From assembly GCF_026262505.1 (NCBI RefSeq), contig NC_067207.1, positions 32,642,082-32,706,081 on the forward strand: 64,000 nt of DNA, read 5' to 3'. The notes beneath the pieces are model-generated. The model was given only the letters and a program-made list of their open reading frames with translations, ran no database searches and was not told the origin of the DNA. The stretch's first letter is position 1. Each line of letters starts with the position of its first letter. The DNA is from Trichomonas vaginalis G3. Taxonomy: Eukaryota > Parabasalia > Trichomonadida > Trichomonadidae. Shown in pieces: positions 37,823 through 46,704 of this stretch. The position numbers and the translations under genes are program-made.

Positions 37823-39124
37823 TTATAAAGCTTCATTTACAAGTATTTCATCATCAGTAAATGAATCCTCATTATCGTTTGGTTCAACCTGTTTATATAA
37901 TCTTTTCATTTCTTCTTTCAAAACATAACACCATGTTTGTTTACCATCTATTCTTCTATGTTTCCTATCACATTTATCCTTAATACTCATTTGAAAATTC
38001 TTGTCTTTCATGTCTGATGGTTTGCAGAATAAAGCATTTTCACACATCATACCTGCACACAATTCATCATAATGTGTATTTATCCATGCATCTAAAGGAT
38101 TTGCTGATAATTCAATTAAATCTTGTTTGGCTTCAGTCATCGGTATGATTCGTACATTAAATGATGAAAGGTCATATTGCATAAAATACGTCAGTAAATT
38201 ATCATAAAATTCCTTTGTGCATGAATCCATTAAATTCTTGAAGTAATCAAATTGACCCTTAAATTTACCATTAACTCTTAAAACTACATATCTTCTGTCT
38301 CCAACTTCAATTTTGACAGGGTAAACGTTATTAGTTACGAAAATGAAATTAGCAACATTCTGAGCAGTTCTTCTGGGTTGATTCTTTTCATTAATTCTAA
38401 TCTCATTATCCGTAATAATTGATTTCAAAGCGTTGAAGTTTGCGAGTCTGTCTTCACCAACATTCTTGAGTTCATTAAGTACAAGAAACATTTTATTCTC
38501 AACTACTGAGTTGAAATTACCCGTTAGCTCACCTATTTCGGTAATGTTTTTACATGAATAACCAGCGAGAAGTTCAGAAATAATGTCCTTGAATCTGTTT
38601 TTACCTGTTCCCTGAAGTCCTTTCAAAATAATTGCTGTTTCATTCTTGATTCCAGGATGTTGAATCATTGATGCAATCCAGCCGAGAAGGTATTTATACA
38701 CTTCATCGTTATTATCACAAATGACTTCTTTAATGAAATTCATAAACATCTCAATTTTTGAGTAATCTGGTTTTTCAAGAATGTTGTATTTATAACCTTG
38801 AAACGTTGAGAAAACATCTGGGGAATCAGATTTAAAGCAAACACCCTTAACGGTTAATGAGGATAATTGATTTAGTAGTACATCCCATGCTGTTATTGTT
38901 TTACCTTCTTCATTAAATAATTTAATCATTTTAAGTGACTCTTTCATGTTTGATTGAAGAACGAATGATATTTGATTCATTTTGTCGTGGATATTATAGT
39001 CCTTTTGAATGAAATATTTATTTCCACAATCTACAAAACGGATTACACGTGATAAATCCTCAATTACTTCAGAACTGTTTTTATACTGATGATTTTCAGC
39101 CTTGCGTCTAATATCTGTTATCAA
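37823..39124 (-). CDS. Polinton B SF3 (D5-like) helicase core
   Basis: A 433-aa frame with a full SF3 core: Walker A GLQGTGKN at about residues 169-176, Walker B-like 'NKMFLVLNELKN', a sensor 'NVANFIFVTNN' and the arginine segment 'GDRRYVVLRV'. A D5-type C-terminal region follows (IIPMTEAKQDLIELS, then DAWINTHYDEL). It would unwind DNA ahead of the element's polymerase. The first ~90 residues resemble the D5N-like region that precedes the core in other SF3 proteins. The primase-type gene lies just upstream on the same strand with a decayed-looking stretch between (39125-39407), so the original gene may have been larger. Broken outside this frame, with about one or two breaks. Confidence 0.8.
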   Translation of the reverse strand: MITDIRRKAENHQYKNSSEVIEDLSRVIRFVDCGNKYFIQKDYNIHDKMNQISFVLQSNMKESLKMIKLFNEEGKTITAWDVLLNQLSSLTVKGVCFKSDSPDVFSTFQGYKYNILEKPDYSKIEMFMNFIKEVICDNNDEVYKYLLGWIASMIQHPGIKNETAIILKGLQGTGKNRFKDIISELLAGYSCKNITEIGELTGNFNSVVENKMFLVLNELKNVGEDRLANFNALKSIITDNEIRINEKNQPRRTAQNVANFIFVTNNVYPVKIEVGDRRYVVLRVNGKFKGQFDYFKNLMDSCTKEFYDNLLTYFMQYDLSSFNVRIIPMTEAKQDLIELSANPLDAWINTHYDELCAGMMCENALFCKPSDMKDKNFQMSIKDKCDRKHRRIDGKQTWCYVLKEEMKRLYKQVEPNDNEDSFTDDEILVNEAL

Positions 39125-39407
39125 AACGAGTCATCAAGTTTGATAACAAATGTTATTTTTGGCTTACGTAATAAAGGTAAAACATATTCATCATAATATT
39201 CCTTTTGATATAGTTTTAGAATCTTCACCAAAACAAATGGAGAAGTCATTAAATATGCATATCTATCACGTGCTTTTCAAAATTACTTTTTGCATTTTCA
39301 GTTAAATTGCAGAAGTTATAAACGTTATCGTATGCTCATTAATTAAATGATTAGGTAACGAATTAATTGCTTGAAACAGTGTGAATAATGTTATTTCTTT
39401 TCTAAAT

Positions 39408-40091
39408 TCATGTTTCCACGTCATTATGTACTTCAAAATCACTCATGCCATCAACTATGCTTTGAGCTAGTTTATCGTCAATGTTTACATCTTTGTTTTC
39501 ATTCATTATACTCTTTATTTCTTCGTTCTTCTGTTCAACTCTTACCTTAATATTCAAATCATTTAATATATCATTCACTGTTCTGGTTAATGTTGAATCA
39601 TAACTTCCACGAATGAATGAGTATGTATTGATTGGTTCTGTTGCATTCTTGCGAACTCTTGAATCAGCCATAACCACTAATGAACGCTTTGAATCATCAA
39701 CAGAAGTCATGATATCAATATCATAATCATTGCAGGAATAACATTTAATCATTCTGTTCGAAACTGCATAGAAGAAATTAGTGTTGCAATAATGTGAAGA
39801 CCTCCTGAAGCGGTTTTTAACGATAACATCTTTATCCGAAAGTTTTGATAAAATGTCTTTTCTAACTGTTTCTTTAAGTTCATCATCGTATGATTTATTG
39901 ATATCAACATCTATAATCGTTAAATTTGATATTTTATTTACTAATAAAGCCATACCAGTTTTCCTTCCTCTTCCTCCATCATGTTTGAGGTAGTTATGTA
40001 AATCAATCGTGTTTTCACCAATTCTTTCGTTGAGGGTTTTAGTTTCTGTCATAATTAATTCCTCAACTAATGAATCAATAACTTTTTTCAT
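39408..40091 (-). CDS. Polinton B primase-like protein (AEP-type)
   Basis: A 227-aa frame placed directly upstream of the SF3 helicase, the usual primase-helicase order. 'NLTIIDVDINKSYD' (about residues 56-69) resembles the D-x-D metal motif of archaeo-eukaryotic primases, and 'RFRRSSHYCNTNF' (about 98-110) the S-x-H motif. A later 'MIKCYSCNDYDI' has a cysteine pair. The match is motif-level only. The start context suggests that the original start lay slightly upstream (an ATATAAATG is present near 40125). Probably part of a broken primase-helicase locus. Confidence 0.55.
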   Translation of the reverse strand: MKKVIDSLVEELIMTETKTLNERIGENTIDLHNYLKHDGGRGRKTGMALLVNKISNLTIIDVDINKSYDDELKETVRKDILSKLSDKDVIVKNRFRRSSHYCNTNFFYAVSNRMIKCYSCNDYDIDIMTSVDDSKRSLVVMADSRVRKNATEPINTYSFIRGSYDSTLTRTVNDILNDLNIKVRVEQKNEEIKSIMNENKDVNIDDKLAQSIVDGMSDFEVHNDVET

Positions 40092-40681
40092 CAGAAACGA
40101 TATAGTTGCTGTTGTTGTTTGTTGCCGTCATTTATATAGGAATAAAAAAATAAAAATAATTTTAAAACTAACTTTATTTTTGGGCTGCATCATATTTCCA
40201 TGACTGTTGTCAAAATGTCATGTTGTCACATTTTTTCAGAAATGTCAAAATTACCTGGTAGACCTTCAGTTCTTCAAAAATAAATCATTTTTACCTTCCT
40301 CCTGAACTGTTGTCAAAATGTCATGTTGTCACCATTTTTAAAAGAAATTAAATTACCTGGTAGCACCCGGTAACATGGTAGCACCTTCAGTTCTTCAAAA
40401 ATAATTCATTTTTACCTTCCTCCTGTGATGTTGTCAAAATGTCAAAATTACCTGGTAGCACCTTCAGTTCTTCAAAAATAAATCATTTTTACCTTCCTCC
40501 TGTGATGTTGTCAAAATGTCATGTTGTCACCATTTTTAAAAGAAATTAAATTACCTGGTAGCACCCGGTAACATGGTAGCACCTTCAGTTCTTCAAAAAT
40601 AATTCATTTTTACCTTCCTCCTGTGATGTTGTCAAAATGTCAAAATTACCTGGTAGCACTGAAATCAAATTTTGTTATCAG
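40092..40681. repeat. TACC-type minisatellite in Polinton B (about five units)
   Basis: From about 40195 to 40670, units alternate between long and short forms, each with GTTGTCAAAATGTCA, ACCTGGTAGCACC and TTCAGTTCTTCAAAAATAA. This is the inverted orientation of the family at 37624-37822. Unit variants are of the TACC class rather than the TCACC class that dominates in the palindromic element. No gene. Confidence 0.88.
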
Positions 40682-40864
40682 TTATTTTGACATCATTTTA
40701 TTAACTTCATCTTTAGTTAATAATTTGAATGGATTCACTAATGTTCCACCTTGAGTCCCAACACTTGCCCCAGCTAATTGTGAAGAACCTGGGATAATTA
40801 CTCCATGAAATGATTTCATTGGTAACATTAATTTAGAAATAGTTGGCTTAATTAATTTTGTCAT
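40682..40864 (-). CDS. Polinton B small protein (60 aa)
   Basis: A 60-aa frame starting 'MTKLIKPTISKLMLPMKSFH' with the element start context (TTTTTATCATAAATG). It is hydrophobic-basic at the start with a charged C-terminus. No family recognised. It is followed at once by the repeat array. Confidence 0.4.
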   Translation of the reverse strand: MTKLIKPTISKLMLPMKSFHGVIIPGSSQLAGASVGTQGGTLVNPFKLLTKDEVNKMMSK

Positions 40865-40890
40865 TTATGATAAAAATAAAATTACATAAT

Positions 40891-41043
40891 TTAAATTTTT
40901 TTCTTTTTCATTTTCTCATCCTGTTTTGGTTTCAGCAACTTTTCAAGTTGTTGTCTTGTCAGTAACTTGAATTTTAACTTTGGATCAAATATTGGGTTTC
41001 CATCTTTATCTCTTCTAATAACACCATATGGTAGAATCTTCAT
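40891..41043 (-). CDS. Polinton B small basic protein (50 aa)
   Basis: A 50-aa frame beginning 'MKILPYGVIRRDKDGNPIFD' and ending in a lysine-rich tail (KMKKKKI). It has the element start context TTTTAGTATAAATG. Function unknown. A tiny basic protein between the fibre genes and the replication module could be a DNA-condensing or virion core peptide (inference). Confidence 0.4.
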   Translation of the reverse strand: MKILPYGVIRRDKDGNPIFDPKLKFKLLTRQQLEKLLKPKQDEKMKKKKI

Positions 41044-41122
41044 TTATACTAAAATAAAAATTTAAATTATGCCATTCACTCTTTCAGTCCGTTCTAAAGT
41101 TTGTTTCACAAACATTGAGCGT

Positions 41123-41992
41123 TCATTGAACTCTATACCATGCGAATACAGTCATAAATGGTGGCATGTATTCTTTACTTTGTCCTGTTGTTTGTGTATA
41201 TCCTGAAACGAAATGTGTATGGTTTCCTTCTCCCTGAGTGTCACTCCAGTAACAATTTATAGCAAACTTAACGTCGTCTTTAACATCATATCCTTTACCT
41301 TTTGTCATTCCTGACCAATCCCAATATCTATGCCTATGCCAACCTGCTTGAGATGTGCTTAAATCTATGTAGTGACTATGTGCAGGTAAATTTTCACCTG
41401 TAATTGTTTTACTTCCACCTGTTTCCTTTGAAGAGTTTGCACAATACAAAAACCTGTCGACTATTTGTTCCCATGCACCAACACCAAACATTACTTGAGG
41501 ACCTCTTGCATCCATAGATGTATAAATAGAACCTACTGGGTTCATTAAATCAAACATATGAGATATTATAGGATTGTCTCTTTTGAACTTAAAATATAGT
41601 GCAACTATTTCGGGTTTTTTCTGGTTTGTGTTAGAATATTTTTTATAATATAATCTTATGTTTTCAGGGTAGGTAAAATCTTGACTATAATATTTATTTC
41701 TGTCATCTGTATAATAATATACTATTCTCGTTTTTTCTATTGCATTATATCTTTTATATCTATAATAATCTAAATATAATGTTAGCTTTTGTTCATCTAC
41801 ATGTGGTGTTCTGACGTCATCTCCATAGTCATAATAATATGGTGCTGGAGCTGGGTCAGGCAATGCCATATCTGTCATTTCATAAACTCTTAAATATTTC
41901 TTTTGTTCGTCTCCATATAAGTTTAAGTAGCAGTTGTTGACTAATGGAACTTTAACTTGTGTGCCATCATTCTTTTTATAACTTACATACAT
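41123..41992 (-). CDS. Polinton B fibre-tip protein with phage tail-fibre-like C-terminal domain
   Basis: A 289-aa protein whose C-terminal ~140 residues follow the pattern of phage tail-fibre or baseplate (collar-type) receptor-binding domains. They contain 'NPVGSIYTSMDARGP', 'FGVGAWEQIVDRFLY', a glycine stretch with 'GENLPAHSHYIDL', a second H-x-H in 'GEGNHTHFVSGY', and the terminal 'MPPFMTVFAWYRV'. In phages this fold trimerises and binds the host surface, often with metal held by the H-x-H motifs. The N-terminal half is tyrosine-rich and beta-prone. The coiled-coil gene lies immediately upstream on the same strand, so the pair may make a stalk plus tip for attachment to the host cell. Confidence 0.7.
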   Translation of the reverse strand: MYVSYKKNDGTQVKVPLVNNCYLNLYGDEQKKYLRVYEMTDMALPDPAPAPYYYDYGDDVRTPHVDEQKLTLYLDYYRYKRYNAIEKTRIVYYYTDDRNKYYSQDFTYPENIRLYYKKYSNTNQKKPEIVALYFKFKRDNPIISHMFDLMNPVGSIYTSMDARGPQVMFGVGAWEQIVDRFLYCANSSKETGGSKTITGENLPAHSHYIDLSTSQAGWHRHRYWDWSGMTKGKGYDVKDDVKFAINCYWSDTQGEGNHTHFVSGYTQTTGQSKEYMPPFMTVFAWYRVQ

Positions 41993-42036
41993 TTCATTGT
42001 TATTTTTCGGAATGAGTTTACACCGTGTACCATTTT

Positions 42037-43002
42037 TTAAGGACTGTACAAACTGCCATCTAAAATATTTATTTTCTTCATTGACAGAAAAGTCACCAAC
42101 AATAGTTTCAATATTTTTGTTGTTCCTATCAAACTTTGGTATATTTCATTAACATATTCCTTATCTGCTTTCTTCTCTAACTCACTAGCCACATATTCCT
42201 TATCCGCTTTAAGGTCTAAACATCCTGAAACCCATCCTGTATCAGCTTTAGTTTTAAAAATCTTCGATGTCCATTCATGATACCATTCAACCCTTTCTTT
42301 AATTTCATTATATTTTTCATTAACATATTCCTTATCTGCTTTCTTCTCTAACTCACTAGCCACATATTCCTTATCTGCTTTCTTCTCTAACTCACTAGCC
42401 ACATATTCCTTATCCGCTTTAAGGTCTAAACATCCTGAAACCCATCCTGTATCAGCTTTAGTTTTAAAAATCTTCGATGTCCATTCATGATACCATTCAA
42501 CCCTTTCTTTAATTTCATTATATTTTTCATTAACATATTCCTTATCTGCTTTCTTCTCTAACTCACTAGCCACATATTCCTTATCTGCTTTCTTCTCTAA
42601 CTCACTAGCCACATATTCCTTATCTGCTTTCTTCATTATGTCATTTAGGAAACCTTTTATGAATTCCTCATTTAAATTAAATCTTCCAATCTTCAAAACT
42701 TTGGGAAATGCATTTAATGCGTAATATCTTTGTTCTTCTGGTGGAATTGATGTTATATCATCCGTTATACCTTTAATTTTTGAATTCATAAATAAAATTT
42801 CTTTTATATTTGATATCACTGCACCACCTTTGCAAACGAATTCGAAATGGTCATTTTTCAATACTATCTCCAAATCTCCATATTTCAACCTTTGTGTTTG
42901 TTCTGCCGTCTTTGAATTATATGCATATATGGCGTATGTAATGGTTTGAAGGACCTGGGTGCTTTGTGTCTTAAGTTGTTGTGGTTGTTGTTGTTTAATC
43001 AT
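42037..43002 (-). CDS. Polinton B fibre-stalk protein with coiled-coil repeats
   Basis: A 321-aa protein with an N-terminal ~130-residue domain that starts glutamine-rich (MIKQQQPQQLKTQ). A rod follows, built of repeated 'KKADKEYVASELE' units and a longer repeat (about 75-90 residues) containing 'ERVEWYHEWTSKIFKTKAD' and 'GWVSGCLDLKADKEYV', present twice in near-identical form. Heptad-like spacing and repeated A-x-x-x-Y-V predict a trimeric coiled coil. Upstream of and in the same direction as the fibre-tip gene. The exact DNA repeats (about 42150-42640) would let the stalk change length by unequal crossing-over. Confidence 0.65.
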   Translation of the reverse strand: MIKQQQPQQLKTQSTQVLQTITYAIYAYNSKTAEQTQRLKYGDLEIVLKNDHFEFVCKGGAVISNIKEILFMNSKIKGITDDITSIPPEEQRYYALNAFPKVLKIGRFNLNEEFIKGFLNDIMKKADKEYVASELEKKADKEYVASELEKKADKEYVNEKYNEIKERVEWYHEWTSKIFKTKADTGWVSGCLDLKADKEYVASELEKKADKEYVASELEKKADKEYVNEKYNEIKERVEWYHEWTSKIFKTKADTGWVSGCLDLKADKEYVASELEKKADKEYVNEIYQSLIGTTKILKLLLVTFLSMKKINILDGSLYSP

Positions 43003-43026
43003 TTATTATGATTTAAAAATAAATAT

Positions 43027-43569
43027 TTAATCCGTTATCTCATCAGCTATTTTTTCTATTTGAAATTGCCATAATATTTCATTCATAAATTCTAAATCAC
43101 AATCAAATAGGTCAGTTATTCTAAATTTAATATTTGATAAATCTTTTGAATGAAGAATAAATGAATTCCCGGATAATTGAAACGGATATGATAAAGAAAA
43201 TGTGTTTAAGTTGATGGATAAAATGTTTTGTATTGATGGGTAAGAGTTAGGGTCTAATGTTTGATGTGAAAATCTCATTGGGGTATTAACTTTATCACAT
43301 TTGATTAAAATGAAATTGGAACCAGTGTCAGAATACAAAACATCCCCAACATCTTTTTCAAAATTTAATATCCCCAACAATGAACGAAAATGAGGAGTAC
43401 AAAATTTAATTTTCAGCGGGAATTTAATAAGGTTATTTATTTCATCAAGTTCAAAAAGTTTTTCAGGTTTTGATTTAAAATTTTCTTCATACCATACGAT
43501 AAATGATTCATTTAAATAACTTAAAATCATATTAATATCCCATTTCGTTATCACATTATTTATATACAT
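43027..43569 (-). CDS. Polinton B protein of 180 aa, unrecognised
   Basis: A 180-aa frame starting 'MYINNVITKWDINMILS', mixed alpha/beta, with 'KFRITDLFDCDLEFMNEIL' near the end. Coding-like sequence continues upstream of its first ATG, so the true start is uncertain and the locus may be broken. It sits between the fibre genes and the ATPase/capsid cluster, which makes a virion role plausible. Family unknown. Confidence 0.45.
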   Translation of the reverse strand: MYINNVITKWDINMILSYLNESFIVWYEENFKSKPEKLFELDEINNLIKFPLKIKFCTPHFRSLLGILNFEKDVGDVLYSDTGSNFILIKCDKVNTPMRFSHQTLDPNSYPSIQNILSINLNTFSLSYPFQLSGNSFILHSKDLSNIKFRITDLFDCDLEFMNEILWQFQIEKIADEITD

Positions 43570-43722
43570 ATCACACGTTTTTTCATGGTCATCTTTAATA
43601 AATGATATATAATCTGAAGGGTCTAAAAGAATGGATTAAATTTACCACTCACAGAAACGAGAGTAACATTATAAATTCCGCTAACTGTTAAATTTAATTC
43701 ACAACTATTATTCGAAATAATA

Positions 43723-44235
43723 TTGATAATTGACATTTTTATTACGATTAAAAATATGGTAAAGCGTTATTTTCCAGTGATAAATAAAACTAGAATAAGA
43801 TTACCTCAAGAATTCATAAATTCAACGAATAAGAAATTCATTCATGTTATAAATTTTAGTGTTTTCAGAAAATATGAGTCGATGTCATATTCATCATCGG
43901 GTTATATTTCACTTCATTCAAATTTAGTTCAATCAAACCCATATAATGACCATTTCATAAGATTTTCAGATGGTATTAAAAATGCAATTGATAGATTAAA
44001 ATATGAACAGATTGACAATATCGAATTTTTGGAATTTTGGTTTAAATATCCCGATGGAAAAAAGATTGAAGTTAAAGATAAAGCTGATACTGTAACAAAA
44101 ACAATTACAATGACTGATCCAGATAGTGGGAAACAAAAAGAAATAAAACAAACGATAGAAACTGGTGAAAGGTCAATTATTATTGATTATGATTCAAAGG
44201 ATTATTATTCGATAATGTTAATGCTTGAATATTAA
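43723..44235 (+). CDS. Polinton B protein of 170 aa, beta-rich, unrecognised
   Basis: The frame starts near 43723 (an ATG at about 43756 is the more natural start, 'MVKRYFPVINKTRIRLP'). The protein is beta-rich with 'GYISLHSNLVQSNPYND' and a C-terminal 'ERSIIIDYDSKDYYSIMLM'. Size and strand content would fit a small jelly-roll such as a penton-type minor capsid protein, but no motif supports this directly. It is convergent with the 217-aa gene, overlapping by four bases. Confidence 0.45.
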   Translation: MIIDIFITIKNMVKRYFPVINKTRIRLPQEFINSTNKKFIHVINFSVFRKYESMSYSSSGYISLHSNLVQSNPYNDHFIRFSDGIKNAIDRLKYEQIDNIEFLEFWFKYPDGKKIEVKDKADTVTKTITMTDPDSGKQKEIKQTIETGERSIIIDYDSKDYYSIMLMLEY

Positions 44236-44885
44236 ATAGCCTTAACAAAGAATTTTTCAAGTGATATTTTATATTCATCAACTATTTTATTATAAATATC
44301 ATTATATGTTAAATGAAGTTCAGTTGTTGTCCCATTCTTTGATATCTTAATTGTGCTAATATCCTTTATAGGATTTATTTTTGCAACTATTCCACAGCAT
44401 GAAACCTCATCATCTATGAAAAATTGAATCTTAACGTCTGAATCTTGAACATCACAAAGAATGGCGATAATGTGAATTAATGATTCATAAGGTAAAATAA
44501 TTAAACCGGATTGATCAATTAAATTTATTATTGAATCATAATTATTAATTATTATATCACGGTAAATTTTCATTAATTCAAAATTAATGTCTATTTTATA
44601 TGGGTTCTCGATGTTTGATGAAAGAAGTGCTGGGTATGTTGGATAAGTGGGAATTTCAACAGGTTCTTTACCAGGTTCAGATAAAATGATTGGGTCTTCA
44701 TTCTCCTCATTCTTCGGTAAGTCACGAGTTAATAAATTTGGTTGAGTTGCTGACCTTGTTAATTCAGGGCTAACATTAACTTTAACATTTTGAATAATTC
44801 GTGATTTATCATCATTTACGTTATAACCAACCGTAATCTCTGCTTTTGCGTTAGTGTTCTTTTGACTAGTGAAACGTCTTCTCAT
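44232..44885 (-). CDS. Polinton B protein of 217 aa, unrecognised
   Basis: Whole counterpart of the partial gene at 1-594: basic start (MRRRFTSQKN), beta-prone segment, proline-rich linker (PVEIPTYPTYPALL) and a C-terminal domain of mixed structure with 'FFIDDEVSCCGIVAKI'. It has the element start context (CGATTATAAATG). Presumed virion or assembly role from its constant position in both Polinton copies. Confidence 0.5.
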   Translation of the reverse strand: MRRRFTSQKNTNAKAEITVGYNVNDDKSRIIQNVKVNVSPELTRSATQPNLLTRDLPKNEENEDPIILSEPGKEPVEIPTYPTYPALLSSNIENPYKIDINFELMKIYRDIIINNYDSIINLIDQSGLIILPYESLIHIIAILCDVQDSDVKIQFFIDDEVSCCGIVAKINPIKDISTIKISKNGTTTELHLTYNDIYNKIVDEYKISLEKFFVKAI

Positions 44886-44917
44886 TTATAATCGAATAAA
44901 AAAATATATTTAAACTT

Positions 44918-45813
44918 TTATTTTGCTGGAACTTTTGAATCTATTATTCCCTGTATTTGTTCATGAAGTTGATTTTTAGCTGTTTCATCGAAATTAATAG
45001 ACCGAATATATTCATTAATTGCATTCTTATAATCAACTGATTTCTCAAATTTTCTTTTATCTGATTCCTTAACTAAATCATAAGTTAAACCTCGTTGCTG
45101 ATATAATGGTTTCATAACTAAATCTTTGAATGCTTGAGATAAAGCACCTGATGCAATTCTTGCTACTATAATTGGTTGAAATTGCTGTTTAAGTTCATCT
45201 TTAACATTTGCGAAAACTGGATCGAATAAAGCAACTTTAAAGAATTTCTTAGCTGAAATTTCGGGTCTAATATTTGCATATTGACCATCAAACTGGTTAG
45301 AATATCGTGGTAATCCATCCGGTCCCTTCTTCAATAGCATTTAATTCTTCATTGAAATAAGAATATGGATTATAACGGTATGAATTAATTGGACCATTTT
45401 CACCTTCTCCAATGTATTGTTTAACAGCTTTTCCATTTTCATCAAATTGCATAGGATAATGTTCATTATATGCTTTACGTTTAGGATAATCAGATAGTTA
45501 ATTTATAACCATTTATGACTTTAATATTACCTTGTCCATCAGTAACGAAAACTTCATTTATACCATCAGGTTTTCCATTTGGACCCGTAATGTCTGCTTC
45601 GTGTGCTTCCCAATTTGGACCATGACGTTTGGCATATGCTTGAGCTTCTGGTAATGTTAAAACGTTTCTCATTTGTTTAACATCTTTTTGAAGACCAGCA
45701 ACAATATGAACTAATTCTTTCATTCCATCGGAACTTTCATAGTTCTATTATATGCACCCCTTTTGTTTGTCCCTTGTTTTAATGGAACCTGTAAAGATTT
45801 GCTATTTCTGTCA
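44918..45813 (-). pseudogene. Polinton B structural-type gene region, unrecognised, broken
   Basis: Counterpart of 679-1576 in Polinton A. It contains the same conserved '[19 protein letters not shown]' and 'KKFFKVALFDPVF' segments. It is more decayed than copy A, with about three or four breaks. The downstream part diverges between the copies more than the rest of the cluster does, hinting at faster change or recombination there. Confidence 0.5.
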
Positions 45814-45854
45814 TGTTTAATTATAAATAAAAAATAAAAATTAATTATAAAAAG

Positions 45855-46675
45855 TTAATCAAATTTAACACCCCCTTTATTTAAATCAACTATTATTTTT
45901 CCATGTTCACCTAATTGCTGATATTGTGTGTAAAGTTCATTAATGCTCATTGGTAAATTCACTTGATAAAGCATAACGTTCAACTGTTGACGACTAAACC
46001 CACTGAAAATGAAAAGTGTTGATAGATTTGATTTAATGTTTGTGCTTAATGCTTTGAAATATTGAACAGCCATAAAGAATGAACACTGAATGTGTCGACA
46101 TTGAGTTAATAACTGATTAAAATATGATTTCTCATTTGTTATTAGTTTTGATTTCACTGCATCATCTAGAAAAATGAGTGAATGCAAAAATTCTTTATCA
46201 AAATTTGAAATGGAAAGTGTTTCAAATAATTCATCCTGTTGTTTATCAATAATTTTATCCTCTAATCCTTGCTTCTTGATTGTATTATATAATTCTTTAT
46301 ACATTAAAAAGTTTTTTAAATAATCTTCTGCTTCTTCTTGTGATAAATAAATAATTGGAATTTTGATTAAATGCTTTAAAGATTCAAATGTATCATCTGA
46401 AGGTGAACCTGAACGGTTGATATAAATTAACACATGTGAATAGGGGGAAGTGTTAGCAATAATGATAATTTGTTTTAATATCGTTAATGTTTTACCTTTA
46501 TTTGTTTACCAATTGCTGCAGTGATTGAATTTAAGTAACATTCAGAATATGGAATTTTCATTAATTTTTCCTTAGATAGAGCATTTTATTATCACTCAAT
46601 GCTTCATTAATCATATCATCTACGTATGTATTATATACTCCTGCTAATTCTTCATAAGGGGTGGATGAATTTAAA
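45855..46675 (-). pseudogene. Polinton B packaging ATPase (A32-like), broken
   Basis: Near-identical to the ATPase at 1617-2378. The Walker B part 'LIFLDDAVKSK' and the whole C-terminal half are kept. Broken, with about two breaks. The order capsid candidate then ATPase is the same as in copy A. Confidence 0.75.
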
Positions 46676-46704
46676 TCCATTTAATCAAAAATAAATTTAT
46701 AATT

